From Ornatilinea apprima (GTDB lineage: Bacteria; Chloroflexota; Anaerolineae; Anaerolineales; Anaerolineaceae): DNA of 64,000 bases. The stretch lies in assembly GCF_001306115.1 (NCBI RefSeq), contig NZ_LGCL01000004.1, positions 1-64,000 on the forward strand, given 5' to 3'. Shown here one piece after another: positions 25,353 through 32,415 of the stretch (the first letter of the stretch is position 1; every line of letters begins with the position of its first letter). Position numbers and translations under genes: made by a program. Below the pieces are notes generated by a model that saw only the letters and a list, made by a program, of their open reading frames with translations, searched no databases and was not told where the DNA came from.

Positions 25353-25889
25353 ATGAACTTTGAACCTTTTGAAACGCAGCGTCTTGCTCTGCGCCGCTTC
25401 CAGCCGCAAGACTGGCAAATGGTATACGAGTATATGTCCAGCCCGGCGGTGACCGCCTATCTGCCGGACGGCCAGTTCAGCGAAGACCAGGCGCGCGAGC
25501 TGGTCACCGAGGGCACCAGTGACTATGAAGAGTCCATTGCCGTGATGCTCAAAGAAGAAAACGCGCTGGTTGGCCACATGATGTTCCATCCCTGGTTTGG
25601 TCCGAATACCTATGAAATCGGCTGGGTGTTTCACACCCGCTATCACAACCGCGGCTTCGCCACCGAGGCAGCCACCGCCCTGCTGAAATACGGCTTTGAA
25701 ACGCTGAAACTGCACCGCGTCATCGCCACCTGCCAGCCGGAGAACACCGCCTCGGTGCGCGTGATGGAAAAATTGGGCATGCGCCGCGAAGGTCATTTTC
25801 AGAAGTGCCTTCATCTCAGCGGCGAGCGCTGGTGGGACGAATATTTCTACGCCATGCTGGAAGAAGAGTGGTTTGCCGCCCAGGCTTAG
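25353..25889 (+). CDS. RimJ/RimL-type GNAT acetyltransferase
   Basis: A 178-residue protein that opens FETQRLALRRFQPQDW, the usual start of RimJ/RimL-like GNATs. It has IGWVFHTRYHNRGFATEAATALLKYGFE (acetyl-CoA motif A, about residues 88-115) and ENTASVRVMEKLGMRREGHF at the end. Likely targets are protein N-termini, antibiotics or polyamines; none can be singled out. AACAGGAAA precedes the ATG, and the spacing suggests co-transcription with the GrpB-GNAT gene. Confidence 0.86.
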   Translation: MNFEPFETQRLALRRFQPQDWQMVYEYMSSPAVTAYLPDGQFSEDQARELVTEGTSDYEESIAVMLKEENALVGHMMFHPWFGPNTYEIGWVFHTRYHNRGFATEAATALLKYGFETLKLHRVIATCQPENTASVRVMEKLGMRREGHFQKCLHLSGERWWDEYFYAMLEEEWFAAQA

Positions 25890-26389
25890 GCGCTCCCTCC
25901 ATTTGGAACTCCGTAGGGTGTCGTTGGCTGCGTAACTTTTGTTGACCGTGTGGAAAGGGCGCTGGTGGTTGAGCGGCGTGCAGCCAACGCACCGTTATTT
26001 CGCGGCTCCCCAAAAACCAGAAAAGACGTTTTTTTGGGGAGAACAGCCGAAAGGTCAGCCGATTTTCCGCCCACCTGGCCAGCCCCACCCCGCGATTTTC
26101 CTGCTAAAATTACACCAGACCGGATTTTGAGGTGAATATGAATATCATCTAAGCTGCTTGACCAGCCATCCCGCCAAACCCAACCCATCCAACCCCGCCA
26201 TTTTTTGATTCTCGGGGAGGAAGTGCCCTATTGGGTTCCGCGCGGTGATGATCGGCAAGCAGGGATGATCTTCCGGTCCAGTAGCGGTTTTTTACCGTCT
26301 CCATTTTTTCCCCAATCCCTGCCTATGGTCCAGCCATCTCTCCATGTGGAGAGGTATTCGATATTGGAAACAAATACGGAAGGGATACC
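25890..26389. other. 500-base gene-free region
   Basis: No credible gene was found in any frame. A weak inverted pair GGTGTCGTTGGCTGCG (about 25918) / CGTGCAGCCAACGCACC (about 25977) and a 9-bp hairpin CCCCAAAAA / TTTTTGGGG (26008-26039) are present. The hairpin could end transcription of the GNAT operon. The right half is pyrimidine-rich and should contain the promoter of the hydrolase gene. Confidence 0.45.
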
Positions 26390-27136
26390 ATGCCATTCTT
26401 TAACTTTGAAGGAAACCAAATCTTTTACCGCCAGCAGGGCAGCGGAGAATTGCTGCTGATTCTGCCCGGCAATACCGCTTCATCCGTCTTTCACCAGGGC
26501 GAAGTGGATTATTTCAGCCAGACGCGCCGGGCCGTTTGCATGGATTTTTTGGGCACCGGCCAATCGCAGCGGGTGCAGACCTGGCCGGTGGACTGGTGGG
26601 AGCAGGGCGCGCGCGCGGCTGGCGCGTTGATCGCGCACCTTGGCGCCGGGCAGGCGGTGGTCACCGGCGCCAGCGGCGGGGCCATCACTGCCCTGCTGAC
26701 CGCGATCCTGTTCCCCGCGCGGGTGAAAGCGGTGATCGCCGACAGTGGGCTGGAGATCTTCCCGCCCGGCAAGCTGGAAAGCGAAGCCGACGGGCGCGAC
26801 CTGGAGAATCCGGGCGCCGCGCAGTTCTGGGAAAAGGCGCACGGCCCCGACTGGCAGCAGGTGGTGCAGGCCGACAGCGATATGCTGCGGCGCTTCGCCC
26901 AAACCGGCGGCGACCCGTTCCGCGGGCGGCTGGCGCAAATCGCCTGCCCGGTGCTGCTCACCGGCAGCCTGGCGGATGAATCGCTGCCCGGCTTTGCCAG
27001 CCAGATGGAAAGCATGGCCCGGCAGATCCCCGATTGCAGTGTGGTTTATGTGAATCAGGGCAGCCATCCCTTAATGTGGTCGCGCCCCGATGTTTACCGC
27101 CGCGCCGCCAGCGCGTTTTTGGAGACAGTTGGGTAA
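26390..27136 (+). CDS. Alpha/beta hydrolase
   Basis: A 248-residue alpha/beta-hydrolase. It has the oxyanion region LLLILPGNTASS (about residues 21-32), nucleophile elbow VVTGASGGAITALL (Ser near 97), an acidic residue in VLLTGSLADESLPG and catalytic His in VNQGSHPLMW near the C-terminus. The family covers esterases, lipases and C-C hydrolases, and the substrate is unknown. GGAAGGGA precedes the ATG at good spacing. A long hairpin follows the stop. Confidence 0.88.
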   Translation: MPFFNFEGNQIFYRQQGSGELLLILPGNTASSVFHQGEVDYFSQTRRAVCMDFLGTGQSQRVQTWPVDWWEQGARAAGALIAHLGAGQAVVTGASGGAITALLTAILFPARVKAVIADSGLEIFPPGKLESEADGRDLENPGAAQFWEKAHGPDWQQVVQADSDMLRRFAQTGGDPFRGRLAQIACPVLLTGSLADESLPGFASQMESMARQIPDCSVVYVNQGSHPLMWSRPDVYRRAASAFLETVG

Positions 27137-27147
27137 GGTATAACGCA

Positions 27148-27186
27148 TTCTCCCCCATTTTCAGCCGTATCGAAAATGGGGGAGAA
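27148..27186 (+). terminator. Strong hairpin after the hydrolase gene
   Basis: A perfect 15-bp stem (TTCTCCCCCATTTTC / GAAAATGGGGGAGAA) with a 9-base loop lies 12 bases after the stop. There is no T-run afterwards, so it may protect the RNA end rather than end transcription by itself. Confidence 0.6.
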
Positions 27187-27200
27187 CACAAGCGGGGGTA

Positions 27201-27526
27201 AAAACAGGCTCCACGACCAGGGCGCGAATATCGTCCCATCATGGGGGACTGGAACCGAATAAATTAAAGCAAAAAGGTGGGTTCCGCTGGCGCTGCACCC
27301 ACCCTACAAGAAAATTCTTAAAAAAACAGGCTCCACGACCAGGACTCGAACATCGTCCCCTCATGGGGGCCTGGAACCGAATGGGGCATTAAAAAAAACT
27401 AGCTCCACGACCAGGACTCGAATACTTACCCCCTCATGGGGGACTGGAACCGAATAAATTAAAGCAAAAAGGTGGGTTCCGCTGACGCTGCACCCACCCT
27501 ACAAGAAAATTCTTAAAAAAAACTAG
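27201..27526 (-). repeat. Three tandem degenerate tRNA-Asn 3' fragments with shared spacers
   Basis: Fragments at 27209-27260, 27331-27382 and 27403-27454 each repeat the tRNA 3' end (CTCCACGACCAGGACTCGAA in the plus direction; the first has GGCGCG instead of GACTCG). Each then carries a ~20-base insertion with TCATGGGGG, then CTGGAACCGAA, which is again tRNA sequence. Between them a ~60-base spacer (AAATTAAAGCAAAAAGGTGGG through ACCCACCCTACAAGAAAATT) occurs twice, at 27261-27320 and 27456-27514. Confidence 0.85.
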
Positions 27527-27599
27527 CTCCACGACCAGGACTCGAACCTGGAACCGAGCGGTTAACAGCCGCTTGCTCTGCCGATTGAGCTATCGTGGA
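27527..27599 (-). tRNA. tRNA-Asn (GUU anticodon)
   Basis: On the minus strand, TCCACGA at the 5' end pairs with TCGTGGA at the 3' end with G as discriminator. The anticodon arm GCGGCTGTTAACCGC gives GTT, and the T-arm CCAGG-TTCGAGT-CCTGG is complete. CCA is not encoded. It lies beside the three degenerate copies of its own 3' part. Confidence 0.95.
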
Positions 27600-27660
27600 A
27601 CGTGTTTGGTATTATAAACACTAGCCCCCCAAATTGTCAAGGAAGACACACCAAAAAAGT

Positions 27661-28209
27661 CTAGGGCGCCATGGCGCAATCCACCTCCTCCACGCCAAAC
27701 AGGCGGCGGCGAACGACCCGCCTTTTCTCCTGCCCCAGCCACTCGATTTGCGCCGATTGCAGCGCCTGGCGCACCCGCGGCGTGAGCAGTGCGGTGTTCT
27801 CAAACAAGGCCAGTATTTCTTCGGCGCAGTCGTCGGCGGCGATGCGGTTGACCGAGACCTGGCCGCACTCCTCACAGGCGTGGATCAGCATCAACTCGCC
27901 TGAATCGGCAGCGTATTGATTGCGCTCACGTTTGAGCGCCAGCCCCACCGGGCGCATTTTGCCCTTGCATGCCGACATGCGGTCACCGGCGCGCTGCCAG
28001 TCCACATGCCGCGACCATAAGCAGTAGGGGCAGTGATTGCGGTTGATTACCCCGGAAAAGAGCGCATCTCTTACTACAAACGCCCCGCAGCGCGCGCAGC
28101 GGAAACCCTCAGTCTCCACCCGCGCGCCGGAACGGTGCCGGTCTTTCGACATGCGCTTGCCGCGCAGGCGCGATTCTTCAATCATCCATTCATAAAACTC
28201 ATCTACCAT
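27661..28209 (-). CDS. RNHCP-domain zinc-ribbon protein
   Basis: A 182-residue protein. A cysteine-rich segment begins FRCARCGAFVV (about residue 33) and contains the RNHCP hallmark INRNHCPYCLWSRHVD (about 51-66), with a third pair in HACEECGQVS. Three CxxC pairs suggest bound zinc. The family is often beside rsgA and is thought to bind RNA, but the function is not established. The start ATG (28207-28209) overlaps the rsgA stop by 7 bases (ATGGTAG), so translation is coupled. The longer open frame upstream lies inside rsgA. Confidence 0.88.
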   Translation of the reverse strand: MVDEFYEWMIEESRLRGKRMSKDRHRSGARVETEGFRCARCGAFVVRDALFSGVINRNHCPYCLWSRHVDWQRAGDRMSACKGKMRPVGLALKRERNQYAADSGELMLIHACEECGQVSVNRIAADDCAEEILALFENTALLTPRVRQALQSAQIEWLGQEKRRVVRRRLFGVEEVDCAMAP

Positions 28210-29189
28210 TGGAAGTACCCTTCTTCCTTCAACTTCATCATGCTGAAATAGCGGCGCGGGCTGATGTGCCCGCTCATCACCGCCTGGCGCAGCGCGCAGC
28301 CCGGCTCTTCGTCGTGCTGGCAGTCCAGGCCAAAGCGGCACTGCCCCAGCCAGGGGCGCATCTCCGGGAAAAACCAGGCCAGGTCGTCGCTGTCCACGTC
28401 CCACAGGCCGAACTCGCGCGTTCCGGGGGTGTCCACCAGCCAGCCGCCGTAGTCGCAGGCGTGCATTTCCGCGCCGGTGGTGGTGTGGCGGCCTTTGCCA
28501 GTCACCGCGTTGATCTCGCCCACGCGCAGATTCAGGCCGGGCAGCAGGGCATTGAGCAGCGAGCTTTTGCCCGCGCCGCTTTTGCCCAGCAGCACCGAGA
28601 CCCGCCCGCCGAGGGCCTGCTTGAGTTCGGGCAGACCTTCACCGCTGACCGCGCTGGTGAGCAGCACGCGGTAGCCAATCTGCCGGTAGGTTTCGATCTC
28701 GGCCCGGGCAGCTTCGTCCAGCTCGCCGCTGTCGCCGCGGGCGGCGTCCGCCTTGGTCAGGCAGATCAGCGCTTCGATCTCCAGCGATTCGGCCGAGGCC
28801 AGATAGCGGTCGAGCAGGTTCCAGCGCGGAGCGGGCTGGCTGAGCGACATGACCGCCACAATCTGGTCGATGTTGGCGGCGATCACCTGCTCACTGGCGC
28901 GCGACCCCGGCATGGACTGCGCGGCGCGCCGCGCCAAACGATTGCTGCGCTCATAGACTTCGCAAATCTGCGCGCAGCCGTCGGCGTTCATGGTTACGCC
29001 CACCTGCTCGCCAACCACAATCTCCGGGCTGGCGGCGCGGGTAGGTTTATTTTTGCCTTTGCCATTGGCAGGGTTGGAATGCAGGTTCAACCCGCAGCGC
29101 AGTTCCCGCCCATTGCTCCATACCCAGTATTGTCCGTTGTTCTTCTTGATCACGACGCCGTCGTGGATGTTGTTATTCTTGTTCTTCAT
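28203..29189 (-). CDS. rsgA: Ribosome small-subunit-dependent GTPase A
   Basis: A 328-residue circularly permuted GTPase. An N-terminal OB-fold is followed by G4 LTKAD, then G1 GKSGAGKSSLLNALL and G3 DTPGTREFG, and a C-terminal zinc-binding region CRFGLDCQHDEEPGCALRQAV (Cys-x5-Cys-x-His-x5-Cys type). RsgA checks late assembly of the 30S subunit. The start was set at MKNKNNNIHDG (29187-29189), because the open codons before it lie in a structured leader. Unlike many homologues the N-terminus is Asn/Lys-rich. Two hairpins and a strong promoter lie upstream. Confidence 0.93.
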   Translation of the reverse strand: MKNKNNNIHDGVVIKKNNGQYWVWSNGRELRCGLNLHSNPANGKGKNKPTRAASPEIVVGEQVGVTMNADGCAQICEVYERSNRLARRAAQSMPGSRASEQVIAANIDQIVAVMSLSQPAPRWNLLDRYLASAESLEIEALICLTKADAARGDSGELDEAARAEIETYRQIGYRVLLTSAVSGEGLPELKQALGGRVSVLLGKSGAGKSSLLNALLPGLNLRVGEINAVTGKGRHTTTGAEMHACDYGGWLVDTPGTREFGLWDVDSDDLAWFFPEMRPWLGQCRFGLDCQHDEEPGCALRQAVMSGHISPRRYFSMMKLKEEGYFQW

Positions 29190-29224
29190 TGTGAAAAATA
29201 CCTTGTTACCATCGCTTAAACAAT

Positions 29225-29255
29225 CACCAGCCACGGTAAAATCCCGTGGCTGGTG
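29225..29255 (-). promoter_or_regulatory. Perfect 12-bp hairpin in the rsgA leader
   Basis: CACCAGCCACGG (29225-29236) pairs perfectly with CCGTGGCTGGTG (29244-29255), with a 7-base loop, 36 bases before the rsgA start codon. It shares the ACCAGCCACGGGA sequence with the terminator-like hairpin further upstream. There is no T-run, so it is more likely a regulatory or stabilising element. Confidence 0.6.
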
Positions 29256-29335
29256 AACGGTAAATATGGGAAATCCATCTGGCGATGGGGCAGATCGGCG
29301 CTGGAAGAAAGCACCCGAGCTGGTTTTAACCCAGG

Positions 29336-29374
29336 TTAAAACAAAAGCCACGGGGCACAAACGCGTCCCGTGGC
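29336..29374 (-). terminator. Terminator-like hairpin upstream of rsgA
   Basis: On the minus strand GCCACGGG (29367-29374) pairs with CCCGTGGC (29347-29354) and is followed by TTTTGTTTTAA. It would end a transcript of roughly 175 bases begun at the promoter at 29521-29549, before rsgA. Confidence 0.65.
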
Positions 29375-29514
29375 TGGTCAACTCAATTGGAAATCAAAAT
29401 TAATCGTCTGACGATAAGTGAACAGGCGCGCTCATGCGGTTCTATGGAAGACAAGCACCGATGCTGAGTTGAACAAAAAATTTTCGCGCCCTTTCTAGTC
29501 AGAATATTTACAAC
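29337..29514 (-). ncRNA. Candidate small RNA or long attenuated rsgA leader
   Basis: A consensus-like promoter (TTGACA, 17 bases, TAAATT) starts a transcript about 29514, and a terminator-like hairpin closes it near 29337. No open frame fits. CAACTCA (about 29466-29472) and TGAGTTG (about 29376-29382) could close a long imperfect hairpin, which recalls 6S-type RNAs. The sequence does not match any RNA I can name. Read-through would reach rsgA. Confidence 0.45.
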
Positions 29515-29520
29515 TTTCAA

Positions 29521-29549
29521 AATTTATCATGACCTTTTTGCCTTGTCAA
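29521..29549 (-). promoter_or_regulatory. Strong promoter upstream of rsgA / candidate sRNA
   Basis: On the minus strand TTGACA (29544-29549), a 17-base spacer and TAAATT (29521-29526) make a near-consensus sigma-70-type promoter. It is back to back with the padR promoter. Confidence 0.7.
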
Positions 29550-29604
29550 GAGTAAATTCAGAAGTCGTGGTCAATCATTTTTTTCGAAACTCTCCTTTTC
29601 ACCC

Positions 29605-29661
29605 TTGACAACCCGGCGAAACCGAGATATTATATCGCTTAACGATATATCGTATAACGAT
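29605..29661 (+). promoter_or_regulatory. padR promoter with palindromic operator
   Basis: TTGACA (29605-29610), a 17-base spacer and TATTAT (29628-29633) form a near-consensus promoter. Overlapping the -10 and the start point are repeated ATATCG/CGATAT elements, with a perfect CGATATATCG palindrome (29643-29652) flanked by AACGAT repeats. This is the type of site PadR repressors bind, so autoregulation is likely. Confidence 0.75.
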
Positions 29662-29706
29662 GCAACGATGACCGGTATAAAGAAAGTCGATATCAATGGA
29701 GATTTC

Positions 29707-30036
29707 ATGAACTTGAATCAACACCTCCCGCTGACGGAAGCCACCTATTATATTCTGCTCAGCCTGACGCAGCCGCTGCATGGCTACGGCATTATGCAAA
29801 ATGTAAAATCGCTCAGCAATGAGCGGGTCAACCTGGCCCCCGGCACGCTGTATGGCGCGCTGGACAATTTGAAAAAGCAAAAACTGATTGAGCTGCTGGA
29901 AGACGAAGGCGACAGCCGCCGCAAAGTCTACACCCTCACCAATCTGGGCCGCCAGGTAATGGAACTGGAATACCAACGCTTGCAACATCTGGTCGCGATC
30001 AGCGCGGCCGTTCTTGAAGGAGACACCAACCAATGA
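29707..30036 (+). CDS. PadR-family transcriptional regulator
   Basis: A 109-residue protein of the short PadR type. The winged helix covers LPLTEATYYILLSLTQPLHGYGIMQNV, NLAPGTLYGALDNLKKQKLIELLEDEGDSRRKVYTLTNLGRQ, and the C-terminal helix should form the dimer. The start is at MNLNQHLPL (29707), with GGAG 5 bases upstream; the earlier in-frame ATG lies within the promoter/operator and is rejected. It overlaps the DUF2812 gene by 4 bases (ATGA). It probably represses its own operon in response to a cell-envelope or toxic signal. Confidence 0.92.
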   Translation: MNLNQHLPLTEATYYILLSLTQPLHGYGIMQNVKSLSNERVNLAPGTLYGALDNLKKQKLIELLEDEGDSRRKVYTLTNLGRQVMELEYQRLQHLVAISAAVLEGDTNQ

Positions 30037-30659
30037 ACACCCAACGAACCGAATATCAGTTGTTTTTATCGTTTGAAAAAGAAGAAGCCTGGCTCGAAGC
30101 GCAGTCCCGGCAGGGCTGGCATCTGGTGAACGTCAGCAGTGGATGGAAGTATGTCTTTGAGCAGGGCCAACCCGAAGAGCGCGTCTATAAGATTGATTTC
30201 CGGTTTTTCAAGCGCCAGGAAGAGATGGACGAGTATGTGTCGCTGTTTGAAGACAGCGGATGGCGCTGTGTGTCGCCCCAAAAGGGCAGCTACAACTACT
30301 ATTTCTACACCACCCGCAAAGAGGGCGAGCAAACCGATATCTTTTCCGACCAGGCCTCGCGGGCGCAGCGCTATCTGCGTTACGCGCAGTACAGTTTGCT
30401 GTCTTTCATCCCCTTCCTGCCCATCTACACGGCGCTGTATGCCAATGGCGCGATCAAGATTCAGGAGTTGGGCTACCTCACCCCCGGTCTGTGGCAGATG
30501 CAAGGCATGCAGTTCTGGCTGCGCTTCCTGTTCGAGACCCCCTTTGTGGTGCTGCGCGTGGCAGGCGGCCTGCTGCCGCTGTTGATTGTGCTGCTGTTCG
30601 TTTTCTTCAGCCTGCGTTTTTCCTTCCAGTACCGCAAACTTCTGCGCCAGCAGGGTTGA
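30033..30659 (+). CDS. DUF2812 membrane protein
   Basis: A 208-residue protein. Residues 1-110 are the DUF2812 domain (EKEEAWLEAQSRQGWHL, YKIDFRF, MDEYVSLFEDSGWRCV, YYFYTTR). Two hydrophobic segments follow, at about residues 127-146 and 172-199. DUF2812 proteins are nearly always the partner of a PadR gene and are thought to act in membrane stress sensing, but their activity is unknown. The 4-base overlap with padR shows coupled translation. The C-terminus is basic (QYRKLLRQQG), probably cytoplasmic. Confidence 0.9.
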   Translation: MNTQRTEYQLFLSFEKEEAWLEAQSRQGWHLVNVSSGWKYVFEQGQPEERVYKIDFRFFKRQEEMDEYVSLFEDSGWRCVSPQKGSYNYYFYTTRKEGEQTDIFSDQASRAQRYLRYAQYSLLSFIPFLPIYTALYANGAIKIQELGYLTPGLWQMQGMQFWLRFLFETPFVVLRVAGGLLPLLIVLLFVFFSLRFSFQYRKLLRQQG

Positions 30660-30701
30660 TGGGCGGCAGATATTGCGGCTGCTCCGCCCCGTAGTAGAAT
30701 A

Positions 30702-31207
30702 ACGGCGGGTTTCGGGCGGTTTCAGATAGATCTACCTCAAAACAGACGTTCCGCCCTCAACACCGCCCTACAAGAGAATCCCCTTCTTCGGTAGGGGCAG
30801 ATGGCCATCCGCCCGAATAACAATATTGTAGGTCGGCTTGAGCGGCGGGGGAATGATTGGTGAATGTGATTTACGGAATCGCCGCGCGAAAGCCGACGGT
30901 TCCGTAATTGATGAGCGAGGTTAGCCCGTTATCGGCCCCTTCCCGCCCTTTCCCGGCAAGCCAGGGAAGGTGCCTTGGGGTTGAGTGGATACCCCATCCC
31001 CGGCTGTGGCGCCGTCACAACGCTTTCCAACACCGGCGGGTTTCGGAGAGAATCCCCTTCTTCGGTAGGGGCGGATGGCCATCCGCCCCAAAAAACCGGG
31101 CTTGACACCCAAAAAAACGGGTGTTCAGCCTCGAGCCCCTACATAAGAATGGCGATTCTGGTTCTTCCAAGGTCATACAAAATACAGGCGGGTTTCGGGC
31201 GGGGGTC
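30702..31207. repeat. Composite intergenic repeat cluster (types 1, 2 and 4)
   Basis: Fills the gap between the DUF2812 and MerR genes. It contains part of a type 1 unit (30702-30780, GGCGGGTTTCGGGCGG to CGCCCTACAAGAGAA), a type 4 palindrome (30795-30814), a type 2 unit (30828-30985, GTAGGTCGGCTTGAGCGG to GCCTTGGGGTTGAG), a second type 4 palindrome (31068-31089, half-site GGGGCGGATGG, perfect) and a type 1 core fragment (31186-31207). No gene is supported. Confidence 0.8.
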
Positions 31208-31273
31208 GGCTTTTTCATAAACAGGTATTATGCCCTTAAACATTCGTTTTATGTGGATGGTTTAACGCTCCGC

Positions 31274-32038
31274 CTACAGCTTCTTGAGCATCTCTTCCAC
31301 CAGCTCAATGATCTCCAGCGCGCGCTGCTGCTGGCTGCGCAGCGAAGTGATCCAGCGGTCGGCAGCGGTGAGCACGTCTTCATCTTCGCGCGGGGTATCC
31401 AGCACCTGGCGCAGAACATCGCCGCTGCTGCCCCCCTCGCCCTGCATGCGCAGCATGGCACGCAGCACAGCCATGGTGCTGTAGCCTGAGCGCAGTAGAA
31501 TACGCAGCACGCGCAGGTGCTCCATTTGCGGCGCGCCGTACTGCCGGTAGCGGTTGCGCGGGTTGCGCGGCACCTCAATCAGCCCGTTGCGCTCCCAGTT
31601 GCGCAGCACGTCCACCGTCAGATTCAGGGCGCGCGCCGCCTCTTTAATCTGCAAAGCGGGCTGGCCGTCCTCCTGCGTGCGCTCTCCCGCGGCCCAGCGT
31701 GCCAGCACCTCGGCGGCCTGCTCGGCCTGCGCCAGTTCCGTCTCCACCAGTTTCAAGTGCTGGTAGGCCAGCCACTGCGCTTCGGAGAGATCGCCTTTGG
31801 CGGCGGTCAGCACCAGTTCCACACCCATGCGGCGGATGGGCCGGCCCAGCCAGGGCGAGCCCATCACTTTGCGCGCCAGGCGCATCTGGTCGATGTGCGC
31901 CTCGGTGTACTGCCGATAGCCGTTGGCCGCGCGCGGAATGGGCGGCAGAAAGCCCACGCTCTCATACAGGCGCACGGTGTTGGGGTGAACCCCCACAATG
32001 TCGGCAATTTTTTTGGTGCTTAATCGCTTGTAAGGCAT
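31274..32038 (-). CDS. MerR-family regulator with two DNA-binding domains
   Basis: A 254-residue protein with two MerR winged helices in tandem. The first is near residues 5-75 (LSTKKIADIVGVHPNTVRLYESVGFLPP, YRQYTEAHIDQMRLA). The second is near 128-200 (LQIKEAARALNLTVDVLRNWERNGLIEVP, YRQYGAPQMEHLRVLRILL). A helical spacer separates them, and a ~50-residue C-terminal coiled coil (RSQQQRALEIIELVEEMLKKL) should dimerise the chain. No metal- or drug-binding cysteines are visible, so the signal is unknown. The ATG is at 32036-32038. The gene is divergent from the GT2 gene. Confidence 0.87.
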   Translation of the reverse strand: MPYKRLSTKKIADIVGVHPNTVRLYESVGFLPPIPRAANGYRQYTEAHIDQMRLARKVMGSPWLGRPIRRMGVELVLTAAKGDLSEAQWLAYQHLKLVETELAQAEQAAEVLARWAAGERTQEDGQPALQIKEAARALNLTVDVLRNWERNGLIEVPRNPRNRYRQYGAPQMEHLRVLRILLRSGYSTMAVLRAMLRMQGEGGSSGDVLRQVLDTPREDEDVLTAADRWITSLRSQQQRALEIIELVEEMLKKL

Positions 32039-32415
32039 CGAAAATATTTTTTTCTTCCAAAAAAGATTTTTTACGCTTCCAACCGGGTTGAACGCAGGTC
32101 AGGCGCGCTGTTCCAGCGGCGCGGCAACCGGCGAGCGGCATGAGACCATTCTAGCCCAGACGCGCGGCCTGGGCAAGGAATGCGCCTCAGACGGCTCGAA
32201 TATGAGTCGGGCCAGCGCGCCAGTCCGCCGCCCCCGCCCGGCCCAAAAGCCGCTTTCTTTAACATTCACAACGTAGAACATTAATTTCGTGTAGTTTTTG
32301 TTTTTTCGTGAAAATATTATCCGGCGCGTTTCGTCCGCCGCTTGCGCTTGATTCTCCATTATAATAACCCTGACAGGCAGTTTTGCCTTTGATTCCTTGT
32401 AACCTTTGAGGCGTT
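32039..32415. promoter_or_regulatory. Divergent promoter region between merR and the GT2 gene
   Basis: 377 bases with no gene. The left end has an AT-rich run with TTTTTTTCTTCCAAAAAAGA. The right end has TATTAT (about 32315) and TATAAT (about 32358), candidate -10 boxes for the plus-strand glycan operon. No clear -35 partner could be fixed. Confidence 0.4.

Noticed and set aside
27201-27526. CRISPR-like array at the tRNA-Asn repeats
   Set aside because: The repeated parts are tRNA fragments, and the 'spacers' are themselves repeated rather than unique. No cas genes are present.
28210-28404. Longer start for the RNHCP protein
   Set aside because: The extension lies inside rsgA in another frame. 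The coupled ATGGTAG start fits better.
30660-31273. Small genes in the repeat cluster between the DUF2812 and MerR genes
   Set aside because: All frames there are translations of the intergenic repeats, which occur elsewhere in different frames and with indels.
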